DNA from: 2-12-FULL-60-25 sp964638165
GTDB taxonomy: Bacteria > Patescibacteriota > Patescibacteriia > 2-12-FULL-60-25
Length of the DNA stretch: 10,292 bases
NCBI GenBank assembly: GCA_964638165.1
Contig: CAZWYJ010000044.1
Location: 1-10,292, forward strand
Reading direction: 5' to 3'
The first letter of the stretch is position 1; the number at the start of each line of letters is the position of its first letter. A program made the position numbers and the translations under genes. Below, in pieces: positions 1 to 6,160 of the stretch. The notes below the pieces were generated by a model. That model did not search any database, was not told the origin of the DNA, and saw only the letters and a list, made by a program, of their open reading frames with translations.

Positions 1-5
1 TTTGC

Positions 6-60
6 CGAGCGAAGCGAGGCTAAGGGAGGGGCCGGGGGTGGGTGGGGATGTACAGGGAAA
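6..60 (+). repeat. G-rich dispersed repeat, copy 1 (left part outside window)
   Basis: This stretch starts with CGAGCGAAGCGAG and then AAGGGAGGGG, followed by a G-rich run ending in GGATGTACAGGGAAAG. The same order of words recurs at 7601-7660 on the same strand, about 7.6 kb away. In the second copy the AAGGGAGGGG word pairs with an upstream CCCCTCCCTT to make a hairpin. The matching left arm of this copy would lie outside the window. It sits downstream of the trxB stop and encodes nothing recognisable. Confidence 0.7.
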
Positions 61-123
61 GACTAGATTCGTCTGCCAAAGAAGATGTGACGTTGCGAGG
101 GGGATGATGCAAATTCTATTCTC

Positions 124-1044
124 TCATCCCGCCAGATACCGCTCCGCATCAATCGCGGCCATGCACCCGCTTCCGGCAGCCGTGATCGCCTGGCGATAAC
201 GTGCGTCCTGGAGGTCGCCACAGACAAAGAGTCCGGGAACGGTCGTCTTGGATGTTCCGGGTATGGTTTGGACATATCCCTTCTCATCCAGTTCCAAGAG
301 GCCTTTTACGAGATCGGAATTCGGCGTATGCCCGATGGCCGCAAACACGCCGTCAATCGGCATTTCTCTCGTTGAACCGTCGACCGTCGACTTCAGTATG
401 ACGCCCGTGACGCGACCGGCGTCCACGCCGAGAATCTCCGCGACTTCCGCGTTCCAGATCACCTCGATCTTCGGATTCTTCATCACGCGATCCTGCATGG
501 CCTTCGATGCGCGAAATGCATCGCGACGATGGACGATCGAGACTTTGGAAGCGAACCTCGTCAAAAAATCCGCTTCCTCCATGGCAGAATCCCCTCCGCC
601 GACCACGATAATCTCCTTTCCCTTGAAGAAGAAGCCGTCGCACGTGGCGCAGGCCGAAACGCCTCTTCCATACAGCGCCTGTTCCGATGCCAATCCGATC
701 CGCTTTGCCGTAGCGCCCATAGCGAGGATGACCGCGCGCGCGTGGCGCGCTTCACCTTTGACCGTGATCGTAAATGTTCCATCTTCGTTTCGTGCCAAAG
801 TATCTACGCGCTGCGAGATAATTTCCGTTCCAAATCGCTCAGCCTGCTTTTTCATGACAGCCATGAGATCCGTCCCCTGAATGCCGTCCTCGAATCCCGG
901 AAAATTCTCGACTTCCGTCGTAGTCGTGAGCTGTCCGCCGGGCTGATCGCCTTCAAAGAGGACAGGGTGCAAATCCGCGCGGGCCGCATAGATCGCCGCA
1001 GTCCATCCGGCAGGCCCGGAACCGATGATGATGAGATCGTTCAT
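124..1044 (-). CDS. trxB: Thioredoxin-disulfide reductase (NADPH, FAD)
   Basis: This cytoplasmic flavoenzyme passes electrons from NADPH through FAD and a redox dithiol to thioredoxin. The 306-residue product matches the usual bacterial length of about 310. Visible motifs are the FAD-binding GSGPAG (residues 8-13), the active-site CATC (Cys132 and Cys135), the NADPH-binding GGGDSA (149-154) with HRR (172-174) for the NADP phosphate, and a C-terminal CGD FAD motif. I chose the ATG at 1044 because the protein then begins directly with the first beta strand. A longer reading frame to 1155 would only translate the inverted repeat in the gap. It lies 107 bases downstream of trxA on the same strand, so the two probably share a transcript, with the repeat hairpin between them. 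No Shine-Dalgarno sequence is visible. Identity is very secure. Confidence 0.97.
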   Translation of the reverse strand: MNDLIIIGSGPAGWTAAIYAARADLHPVLFEGDQPGGQLTTTTEVENFPGFEDGIQGTDLMAVMKKQAERFGTEIISQRVDTLARNEDGTFTITVKGEARHARAVILAMGATAKRIGLASEQALYGRGVSACATCDGFFFKGKEIIVVGGGDSAMEEADFLTRFASKVSIVHRRDAFRASKAMQDRVMKNPKIEVIWNAEVAEILGVDAGRVTGVILKSTVDGSTREMPIDGVFAAIGHTPNSDLVKGLLELDEKGYVQTIPGTSKTTVPGLFVCGDLQDARYRQAITAAGSGCMAAIDAERYLAG

Positions 1045-1049
1045 AGATT

Positions 1050-1142
1050 TCGTATTTCGTAGATCGTAGATCGCATTTCGGGAGAGATTATTCGCTCGAC
1101 GCCAACATTCCGCACCCCCGAAATACGAGATGCGAAATACGA
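1050..1142. repeat. Word-based inverted repeat between trxA and trxB
   Basis: The left arm (1050-1082) is a run of 7-base words such as GTATTTC, GTAGATC, GTAGATC and GCATTTC. The right arm (1117-1142) reads GAAATAC, GAGATGC, GAAATAC. The outer 10 bases of the arms are fully complementary, and so are 8 of 9 inner bases ending in CGGG. The intervening 34 bases are unremarkable. The element nearly fills the trxA-trxB gap and would form a hairpin in the shared transcript. No T-tract follows, so it is not a typical terminator. Confidence 0.8.
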
Positions 1143-1151
1143 CCCCCGAAC

Positions 1152-1469
1152 TCACGCGTGTTTTTCCACGCGGGTTTTCATTTCACCCTTGTCCATCACG
1201 CCCACGAGTTGCTCGACGACTGCGCCGCCCTTAAAGACCAGAAAGGTCGGGATGCTCATGATCCCGTACTGCTGAGCGTACTGATTATTTTCATCCACGT
1301 TCATCTTTCCGACGATCACCCTCCCATCAAGTTCTTGCGCGAGCTCATCAATCACCGGAGCCATCATGCGGCACGGACCGCACCACGGGGCCCAAAAATC
1401 CACGAGGACCGGCTTATCAGCCTTCAGGACTTCTGCTTCAAAATTTGCATCAGTTAAAACTTTTTCCAT
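1152..1469 (-). CDS. trxA: Thioredoxin
   Basis: This small cytoplasmic dithiol protein reduces protein disulfides and is recharged by thioredoxin reductase. The product is 105 residues, the normal size. It carries the classical active site WAPWCGPC with Cys30 and Cys33, and the cis-proline segment SIPT further on. The G-x-x-x near the C-terminus also fits the fold. The start at 1469 gives the standard N-terminus ending in the DANF segment. The gene directly precedes trxB on the same strand, so substrate and reductase are probably co-transcribed. No Shine-Dalgarno is seen. An extended -10-like TGCTATAT lies 11 bases before the ATG, implying a very short leader. Identity is very secure. Confidence 0.97.
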   Translation of the reverse strand: MEKVLTDANFEAEVLKADKPVLVDFWAPWCGPCRMMAPVIDELAQELDGRVIVGKMNVDENNQYAQQYGIMSIPTFLVFKGGAVVEQLVGVMDKGEMKTRVEKHA

Positions 1470-1479
1470 ATTTAGTAGA

Positions 1480-1488
1480 GATATAGCA
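1480..1488 (-). promoter_or_regulatory. Possible extended -10 for trxA-trxB
   Basis: On the minus strand TGCTATATC lies about 10 bases before the trxA ATG. It fits a TGn extended -10, but no -35 is recognisable 17 bases upstream. If used, the 5' leader would be only a few bases, matching the missing ribosome binding site. This is inference from motif position only. Confidence 0.35.
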
Positions 1489-1584
1489 GATTAGAGACGA
1501 ATCGCCCGCACCACCATCGCGAATCGTGCAGATTGAATATAGGAAGCCCGCTTCGAGACGTCAAGAATGATTGATAACAGGATA

Positions 1585-1613
1585 TGGACGCATGCGCCGG
1601 ACTTTGCTACCCT
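1585..1613 (+). promoter_or_regulatory. Possible promoter of the 1648 gene
   Basis: TGGACG (1585-1590) and TACCCT (1608-1613) are separated by 17 bases, and TGC immediately precedes the -10, as in an extended -10 promoter. Neither box is close to consensus. Transcription would start near 1620 and give a leader of about 28 bases containing the GGAG ribosome binding site. Confidence 0.4.
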
Positions 1614-1647
1614 GCGCCCTGCCAACAGAATACCCATTGGAGTATTC

Positions 1648-1947
1648 ATGACTCAAAAAAAGAAAAATCACCCGATCCTTCCCATCGAAAGCATGGACGT
1701 CCGGCTCATCATCTCCAACCCGCGCGTTCTCGTACGACTCGCCTACTGCAATATCTATACACTCGCGGAAGCCAGGAGAGCGTCCGTTTCCGGCATCCGG
1801 GCAATCCTGCGACACGCGGAGTTCGATCCGGACACCATCGAAGATACGATAAAACGTATCTTCTCCACTGACTACTCACGCATGATCCGATGGGAGACCT
1901 CCGGCTACCCTCCAATGCCATTGATCCGTCCACAGAAAGACGTGTGA
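1648..1947 (+). CDS. Small protein resembling RNA polymerase alpha C-terminal domain
   Basis: The product has 99 residues. Residues about 16-71 contain a segment running ISNPRVLVRLAYCNIYTLAE, then R-A, SVSGIRAIL and an acidic helix ending in IKRIF. The order of a short 'L-S-N/R-x-x-x-x-L' helix, a 'I-x-T-L-x-E' helix, a glycine turn and a final helix is that of the helix-hairpin-helix domain of RNA polymerase alpha (alpha-CTD), which binds UP-element DNA and activators. The N-terminus is basic (KKK) and the C-terminal 25 residues are proline-rich with no known motif. I chose the ATG at 1648 because GGAG (1639-1642) stands 5 bases before it. An upstream ATG at 1567 has no such site. It is monocistronic with its own terminator. 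The function is not established, and the family assignment is by pattern only. Confidence 0.6.
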   Translation: MTQKKKNHPILPIESMDVRLIISNPRVLVRLAYCNIYTLAEARRASVSGIRAILRHAEFDPDTIEDTIKRIFSTDYSRMIRWETSGYPPMPLIRPQKDV

Positions 1948-1963
1948 TGGTCACCTCCTTACT

Positions 1964-1993
1964 GAAGACCGCTCATGAGGCGCGGTCTTCTTT
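1964..1993 (+). terminator. Intrinsic terminator after the 1648 gene
   Basis: GAAGACCGC (1964-1972) and GCGGTCTTC (1982-1990) form a perfect 9-bp stem with a 9-base loop, followed by TTT. The T-tract is short. It begins 17 bases after the stop codon, where a terminator is expected, ahead of the convergent infB. Confidence 0.65.
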
Positions 1994-2045
1994 CAAATCA
2001 AAAACGGGAGCCTTCACACGTTCTCCGTGACAAGCCCCCGCCCGT

Positions 2046-2066
2046 CTACGGCGCGAATAGCCGTAG
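2046..2066. other. Short hairpin downstream of infB
   Basis: CTACGGC (2046-2052) and GCCGTAG (2060-2066) form a 7-bp stem with a 7-base loop just past the infB stop codon. In the minus-strand transcript it is followed by GC-rich sequence rather than a T-tract. It may stabilise the 3' end or terminate inefficiently. Confidence 0.35.
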
Positions 2067-2072
2067 TGGATA

Positions 2073-4097
2073 CTATCGTCCAACCTGGATCTTCCGCTCC
2101 GTCACCTCTTCATGGTAGACCTCGAGACGATCGCCAATTTCGACTTTGACATTCCCCTTGATTGCCACACCGCACTCTGTTCCGGACACCGCTTCCTTCA
2201 TCTTCTGCTTGCCGATCTGCACGGCTTCGATATTGATATCGCCAAGCGGTTCTTCATTGCGCCATACGCGCGCCTTCTCCCCGCCGACAACCTTCCCTTC
2301 TTTCACGAGACCGCCGATGATCTGACGACCCGTTTCCGTGCGGAAGATCGCGAGCGTCTCAAACCCGCCAAGCTGCATGAGCTCGATCTTCGGCTTCAGC
2401 ATCTTGTTCAGCTCCGCGATGATATCATCCTGTAACTCGTAGATGATTTTGTACTTTCGAATCTCCACGCCTTTCTCGCGTGCCAGCTCCGCTACGCCCG
2501 GACCCGGGACCACACCGAAAGCATACACGACTTTTGACGCCGTCGCGGCCTGGGCAATGTCAGCCTCCGTCACGAATCCGAGACCCTTTTTGATCACGTC
2601 AACGCCAACTTCTTCATCACGAACTTTTTCGAGCATGCCCAAGATCGCTTCGAGCGAACCGAGCACATCCGCCTTCAAAATGACCGAGAAGAGATGCTTC
2701 GCCTTCGATGATTCATCCGGAGAGGATGTTTCGATCTGTTTCTTCGCAACGAAAGATTCCGTCACCTGATACGCGGTCTTCATCTTCGTGGTCAGTTTCT
2801 TCGGATCTTCCGGAACCTCCGCGATATCTCCGACCGCCGGCGCAATCTTGAATCCGAGAATCTTGACCGGCGTACCCGGTTCCGCCTTCTCGATCTGCTT
2901 GCCCGTCCAATCTCGCATGGCGCGAACGCGTCCGTACAGAGCGCCAGCAATGCCAACCGCGTCATTACGCCGGAGCGTCCCATTCTGCACGAGCACCGTG
3001 GCAATCGGCCCCTCCCCCTTATCCACGCGCGCTTCGATGACCGTGCCCATAGCCAAACGATTCGGGTTCGCCATAATCCTGTCCGGATTCATATCCGCGA
3101 CCAAAAGGATCATCTCGAGCAATTCATCAATTCCCGTTCCTTTGAGGGCGGAAATTTTGACGAGCGGGATCGAGCCTCCCCATGCTTCAACCTGAACATG
3201 ATAGTCCGCCAACTGCGCGAGTACGCGATCCGGATCAACATCCGGCTTATCAATCTTGTTCAACGCCACGACGAACGGGAGGCCCGCAGCCTTGATGATA
3301 TCAATAGCCTCCTTGGTCTGCGGTTGCACGCCGTCATCCGCGGCCACGACGAGCACGGCCACATCCGCAACCTTTGCGCCGCGAGAACGCATCACCGTGA
3401 AAGCCTCGTGCCCCGGCGTATCAATAAACGTCAGCTTGCGTCCGTTCTTTTCCGCCTGATAGGCGCCGATGTGCTGCGTGATTCCTCCGGCTTCCGTAGC
3501 GATCACATTCGTCTTTCGAATCGCGTCGAGCGTCTTCGTCTTTCCGTGATCCACGTGACCCATGACCACAATGACCGGCGGGCGAGGCTTGAGATCTTCA
3601 CGTTGCTCCGAATCCATGATCTCTTTCAAACGGTTCTGCGTCGTATCATCTCTCGTAATGCTCGCGCCCGTCTTCTCTTCCGCAGGTTGCGCCTTGAATC
3701 CAAGTTCCTCCACGATGATCGCCGATGTCTCATAGTCGAGACGCTCATTCTGCGCCGCGAGGATGCCATTGCGCATCAATTCCTGAATCACGCGCGTGAC
3801 CGGAAGATTGATGATACCCGCAAGCTCGCGAACCGTTACGATCTCCGGAATGGAAATCGGCTTTAACGTAATCGGCTCGCCACGCAAATCCGTCCGCACG
3901 CCGGAAGATGTCTTGATGAGAGAGGAGCGCATGCGCTCACGGCGACGATTTTCGTTCCATTTCTTGATGATCTTACTCGCCATGAGATCATCAATCTTGA
4001 TCGCACGGCGACCAATCGCGAAACCGAGCCCTGGAAGCTTATCCAGGAGCTCGTTCGGGGTAACGCGAAGCTGTCGCGCGAGCTCGGAAACGTTCAT
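2073..4097 (-). CDS. infB: Translation initiation factor IF-2
   Basis: This GTPase places initiator tRNA on the 30S subunit and promotes subunit joining. The product is 674 residues, shorter than the E. coli protein (about 890) because the N-terminal linker is reduced. Two IF2-N type modules are visible (about residues 1-52 and 80-135). The G domain follows with G1 GHVDHGKT (180-187), switch region EAGGITQHIGAY, G3 DTPGH (226-230), G4 NKID (280-283) and a SAL G5. The later IF-2 domains follow, including VIEARVDKGEGP and FxTETGRQIIGG. The residue after the P-loop is lysine (GKT-K-TLD), where serine or threonine is common; the catalytic residues are intact. The start at 4097 gives the canonical IF2-N beginning (MNVSELARQL). 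No Shine-Dalgarno is present, and a promoter-like pair lies immediately upstream. It diverges from truB across a 182-base gap. Confidence 0.97.
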   Translation of the reverse strand: MNVSELARQLRVTPNELLDKLPGLGFAIGRRAIKIDDLMASKIIKKWNENRRRERMRSSLIKTSSGVRTDLRGEPITLKPISIPEIVTVRELAGIINLPVTRVIQELMRNGILAAQNERLDYETSAIIVEELGFKAQPAEEKTGASITRDDTTQNRLKEIMDSEQREDLKPRPPVIVVMGHVDHGKTKTLDAIRKTNVIATEAGGITQHIGAYQAEKNGRKLTFIDTPGHEAFTVMRSRGAKVADVAVLVVAADDGVQPQTKEAIDIIKAAGLPFVVALNKIDKPDVDPDRVLAQLADYHVQVEAWGGSIPLVKISALKGTGIDELLEMILLVADMNPDRIMANPNRLAMGTVIEARVDKGEGPIATVLVQNGTLRRNDAVGIAGALYGRVRAMRDWTGKQIEKAEPGTPVKILGFKIAPAVGDIAEVPEDPKKLTTKMKTAYQVTESFVAKKQIETSSPDESSKAKHLFSVILKADVLGSLEAILGMLEKVRDEEVGVDVIKKGLGFVTEADIAQAATASKVVYAFGVVPGPGVAELAREKGVEIRKYKIIYELQDDIIAELNKMLKPKIELMQLGGFETLAIFRTETGRQIIGGLVKEGKVVGGEKARVWRNEEPLGDINIEAVQIGKQKMKEAVSGTECGVAIKGNVKVEIGDRLEVYHEEVTERKIQVGR

Positions 4098-4109
4098 AGA
4101 ATTGCTGGA

Positions 4110-4138
4110 AGACTACTGAAAAATGGGCAATCTGTCAA
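4110..4138 (-). promoter_or_regulatory. Promoter of infB
   Basis: On the minus strand a perfect TTGACA (4133-4138) is followed after exactly 17 bases by TAGTCT (4110-4115). The -10 ends 12 bases before the infB ATG, so the transcript would carry a leader of only about 5 bases. This fits the lack of a Shine-Dalgarno sequence. Confidence 0.6.
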
Positions 4139-4184
4139 CTAAATTAGATAGAGAACCTTTGAAAAACGATGAATTGTTGATTAG

Positions 4185-4255
4185 TTGATTGGTAAATGGT
4201 TGATTGGGGTGGAATTGTATGCTCCTGATCAACCAATCAACTATGTACCAATCAA
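4185..4255. repeat. Inverted repeat of the GTTGATT/GG family between infB and truB
   Basis: The left arm (4185-4207) and right arm (4233-4255) are each 23 bases and complementary at 21 positions, with a 25-base spacer. The arms are built from the words TTGATTGG and its partner CCAATCAA, plus TAAATGG/TACATAG. The same words form the inverted repeats around the four-helix-bundle gene at 5583-6064. This copy has no gene in its spacer. Confidence 0.85.
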
Positions 4256-4279
4256 CCAATTCCCGATACCATCCCCCCC

Positions 4280-5053
4280 ATGATTCCCCCTACGCCCAAC
4301 GCCCAACGCCCAACGCCCTTCCCTGATGGGATCATTCTCATCGACAAGCCCGCGGGCATGACCAGCCACGACGTGGTGGACCGCGTTCGACGCATCGCGC
4401 ATACACGCCGCGTGGGCCATGCGGGGACGCTCGATCCGTTCGCGACCGGCCTCCTCATCGTCGGAATCAATAAAGGAACGAAGACGCTCACCGGTCTCGT
4501 GGGATTAGACAAGACGTATGAAGCCGTGGCACAGCTCGGGGCCACGAGCACCACGGATGATGTCGAAGGGAAAATTACGGATTACGGATTACGGATGACG
4601 GATTCAGAAGTCCAAGATATTCAATTCGCAATTCGTAATTCGCCATTCGCAATACCGCCAACCAAACAAGACGTCGAACGCGTTCTTGAGACGTTCCGCG
4701 GTGGCTACCTGCAAACCGCACCCGCATTCAGCGCGAAAAAAGTCGGTGGAAAAAAACTGTACGAGCTGGCGCGTGCGGGAAAAATGGAAGGCGTAGAGCT
4801 TCCAAAGAAAGACGTGAAGATCACGGAGCTATCCATAACTTCCTACCAGTGGCCGGAACTGGCATTTACGGCATCATGCTCATCCGGAACGTATATCCGC
4901 TCCCTCGCGCGCGATATCGGCAGAACGCTCGGGTGTGGCGCCTACCTTACGGCACTCCGTCGCACACGCATCGGATCATTCGATGTCGCGGACGCGGTTC
5001 CGCTCGCGGAATTGAACGCGAACATTCTTGAAAAAGAAACGCGACGACATTGA
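4280..5053 (+). CDS. truB: tRNA pseudouridine(55) synthase TruB
   Basis: TruB isomerises U55 of the tRNA T-loop to pseudouridine. The 257-residue product is short for the family, with no clear C-terminal PUA domain. It shows the N-terminal IDKPAGMTSHDVV, the catalytic loop GHAGTLDPFATGLL with nucleophile Asp52, the K-x-GGKKLYELAR motif, and the YIRSLARDIG segment. Two oddities come from repeats. Residues about 5-13 are encoded by tandem ACGCCCA units. Residues about 99-125 are encoded by a 7-base-word inverted repeat inserted without breaking the frame, in the loop after TTDDVEGK. I used the ATG at 4280 because no other in-frame start precedes the IDKPAG core, but an unconventional start is possible. 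No Shine-Dalgarno is visible. It diverges from infB, and the membrane protein gene follows on the same strand. Confidence 0.95.
   Translation: MIPPTPNAQRPTPFPDGIILIDKPAGMTSHDVVDRVRRIAHTRRVGHAGTLDPFATGLLIVGINKGTKTLTGLVGLDKTYEAVAQLGATSTTDDVEGKITDYGLRMTDSEVQDIQFAIRNSPFAIPPTKQDVERVLETFRGGYLQTAPAFSAKKVGGKKLYELARAGKMEGVELPKKDVKITELSITSYQWPELAFTASCSSGTYIRSLARDIGRTLGCGAYLTALRRTRIGSFDVADAVPLAELNANILEKETRRH
4292..4318 (+). repeat. Heptamer tandem repeat in the truB 5' end
   Basis: ACGCCCA is repeated three times and followed by a truncated ACGCCC. Because the unit is 7 bases, successive copies are read in different frames and give the PTPNAQRPTP tract at the TruB N-terminus. TruB proteins usually begin within a few residues of the DKPAG core, so this tract is extra. 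Confidence 0.8.
4574..4653 (+). repeat. In-frame inverted repeat inside truB
   Basis: The left arm holds successive GGATTAC/GGATGAC 7-base words (4574-4605). The right arm holds AATTCGC, AATTCGT, AATTCGC and CATTCGC (4621-4653). Aligning the arms as a hairpin gives 22 Watson-Crick and 4 G-U pairs over 31 positions. It encodes about 27 residues (99-125) between DVEGK and the conserved PPTKQDVERVL helix, a stretch that is usually much shorter in TruB. The frame stays open through both arms. Confidence 0.75.
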
Positions 5054-5090
5054 TCATTCAGACGAGAAAAACAAACACGATAGATTACTC

Positions 5091-5133
5091 GATTGCTGGA
5101 TTGCTGAAAACTCCTCTAAACAATCTAGCAATC
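5091..5133. repeat. Word-based inverted repeat after truB
   Basis: GATTGCTGGATTG (5091-5103) pairs with CAATCTAGCAATC (5121-5133) over 13 positions, 12 of them Watson-Crick and one G-U, across a 17-base spacer. Further GATTGCT-type words flank it to 5143. It sits in the 112-base gap between the truB stop and the next gene and has no T-tract. Confidence 0.75.
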
Positions 5134-5165
5134 AAGCAATCCATACCTCCTCCACGTACGACGAT

Positions 5166-5579
5166 ATGCACTCTATGCCGACTCTGAAGCCCCTGCTCTC
5201 CGACCTCTATATTTCTGCCGTCCCTCCGGCGGTGATCGTTATTCTTCAAGGCATGCGAATGGCATTTCTCCCGGACGCATCTTCCTTTGATATCGTTGCG
5301 CACTTCTTCGGCGGGACCGCGATCGCGCTCTCCGCGATGATCGTGTGGCGACGTTGGCAGGCGCGCGGATGGATTCATGCGGATGCGATCGTGAGAGACT
5401 ATGCCATCGTGATGACCGCGCTCTTCTTTGGAACCATGTGGGAGTGGTGGGAGTTCTGGATGCAACGCTGGACCATGTGGACGTATCAGCCCTCCATGGG
5501 AGACACCATGCAGGATCTCTTCATGGACACGATCGGCGGACTATTCCTCGTGCTGATTTACCGGTTGAGAAAGAGATGA
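5166..5579 (+). CDS. Small integral membrane protein, DUF2238/YjdF-like
   Basis: The product is 137 residues with about four hydrophobic segments (roughly residues 14-34, 43-61, 77-91 and 120-134). Conserved-looking polar residues sit at membrane edges: FDIVAHFFGG with His46, the tryptophan-rich WEWWEFW (92-98) with Glu93 and Glu96, and D-T-M-Q-D-L-F-M-D (Asp113, Asp117, Asp121). A histidine, a W-E-x-x-E and spaced aspartates in this order recall the DUF2238/YjdF membrane family, whose function is unknown; I infer this by pattern only. The ATG at 5166 is preferred over an in-frame TTG at 5028, because the extra residues would overlap truB and translate the repeat hairpin. ATG 5175 is an alternative. 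It probably shares the truB transcript. No ribosome binding site is evident. Confidence 0.7.
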   Translation: MHSMPTLKPLLSDLYISAVPPAVIVILQGMRMAFLPDASSFDIVAHFFGGTAIALSAMIVWRRWQARGWIHADAIVRDYAIVMTALFFGTMWEWWEFWMQRWTMWTYQPSMGDTMQDLFMDTIGGLFLVLIYRLRKR

Positions 5580-5582
5580 TTA

Positions 5583-5604
5583 GTTGATTGGTAAGTAGTT
5601 GATT
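5583..5604 (+). repeat. Left inverted repeat of the four-helix-bundle cassette
   Basis: The sequence is GTTGATTGGTAA followed by GTAGTTGATT. It begins four bases after the stop of the membrane protein gene (5579), so the cassette abuts that gene. Confidence 0.8.
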
Positions 5605-5622
5605 AGTAAATGGCTGCTTGGT

Positions 5623-5979
5623 TTAAAAATCCTTCAGAGTCTGTAAATATTTATTGAGCATGCGGAGCAACAATGTCAATTCATCCATCAAGCGAACAAT
5701 AACAGACTCTTCGACGAGATTAAGACGATGAAGAAGAATTAACTGCGTTTCGAGTTCCATTGCTGATCCTAATGAAATGTAAGCAAATCTGCGAAGTTCT
5801 TTTGCGCTATTCCGACCATATCCCTCCGCCAGATTCGAAGGAATCGAAATTGCCGCTCGTTGCATTTGGTCGCCTAGCGTAAAACGAATATGATTCGGGA
5901 GACGTCCTGTGATAGAAATCATTTCATAGGAGATATCAAGTCCTTTTTGCCAAACTCTCAAATCTTTATATCCATTCAT
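5623..5979 (-). CDS. Four-helix-bundle protein (23S rRNA intervening-sequence / S23 type)
   Basis: The 118-residue product matches this family over its whole length. It has the N-terminal YKDLRVWQKGLDISYEM, the central QMQRAAISIPSNLAEGYGR with the hallmark SIPSN-x-AEG, the helix KELRRFAYISLGSAMELETQ and a leucine-rich C-terminal helix. Relatives are encoded in 23S rRNA intervening sequences and include the Avd accessory protein of diversity-generating retroelements, a basic pentamer that binds nucleic acid. No reverse transcriptase or variable repeat is present here, so an Avd role is not supported. The ATG at 5979 gives the family-typical start (MNGYKDL). The gene faces opposite to its neighbours and lies between inverted repeats. 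On the minus strand, TTGACG and TGCTTCACT lie upstream, a weak promoter at best. Confidence 0.92.
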   Translation of the reverse strand: MNGYKDLRVWQKGLDISYEMISITGRLPNHIRFTLGDQMQRAAISIPSNLAEGYGRNSAKELRRFAYISLGSAMELETQLILLHRLNLVEESVIVRLMDELTLLLRMLNKYLQTLKDF

Positions 5980-6042
5980 AGAGTATTTCTATTTAGTGAA
6001 GCATTCTTCTTTCTTCGTCAAATGCCTATTTACCAATCATCC

Positions 6043-6064
6043 AATCAACCAATTACCAATCAAC
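6043..6064 (-). repeat. Right inverted repeat of the four-helix-bundle cassette
   Basis: The plus strand reads AATCAACCAATTACCAATCAAC, the complement of the left end with two differences. CCAATCAT and further CCAATCA words precede it from about 6032. Confidence 0.8.
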
Positions 6065-6113
6065 TTTTTTCCCTCAACCTAGCTTTTTTCGCTAAAATAG
6101 AGGCAAACCCCCC

Positions 6114-6142
6114 TTGACAAAAAGACAAATCCATGTTATAGT
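6114..6142 (+). promoter_or_regulatory. Strong sigma-70 promoter for the RNA region
   Basis: TTGACA (6114-6119) and TATAGT (6137-6142) are separated by exactly 17 bases, the best promoter in the window. Transcription would begin near 6149. No convincing protein gene follows for about 870 bases, so the main product is either an untranslated RNA or a very long leader for the gene at 7020. Confidence 0.8.
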
Positions 6143-6160
6143 GCTGATTATCAAAATCAA

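Larger units (their letters stand above)
5583..6064. mobile_element. Candidate cassette: four-helix-bundle gene with terminal inverted repeats
   Basis: Left end 5583-5604 and right end 6043-6064 are inverted and identical at 20 of 22 positions. Both are built from GTTGATTGGTAA plus GTTGATT words, and more of the same words extend to 5612 and back to 6028. They enclose one gene (5623-5979, minus strand). The unit is 482 bases. rRNA intervening sequences of similar size, with an inverted-repeat stem around a gene of this family, are known from Leptospira and others. Here the unit is in an intergenic space, not in 23S rRNA. Mobility is inferred, and no target-site duplication could be established. 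Confidence 0.5.

Noticed and set aside
4170..4260. CRISPR array suggested by short repeated words
   Set aside because: The units are 7-8 bases, inverted and without regular unique spacers, and no cas gene is present.
5028..5165. N-terminal extension of the small membrane protein from a TTG at 5028
   Set aside because: It would overlap truB and translate the GATTGCT inverted repeat, and the start codon is unusual without a ribosome site.
5583..6064. Diversity-generating retroelement (four-helix-bundle protein as Avd)
   Set aside because: There is no reverse transcriptase, template repeat or variable repeat in the window.
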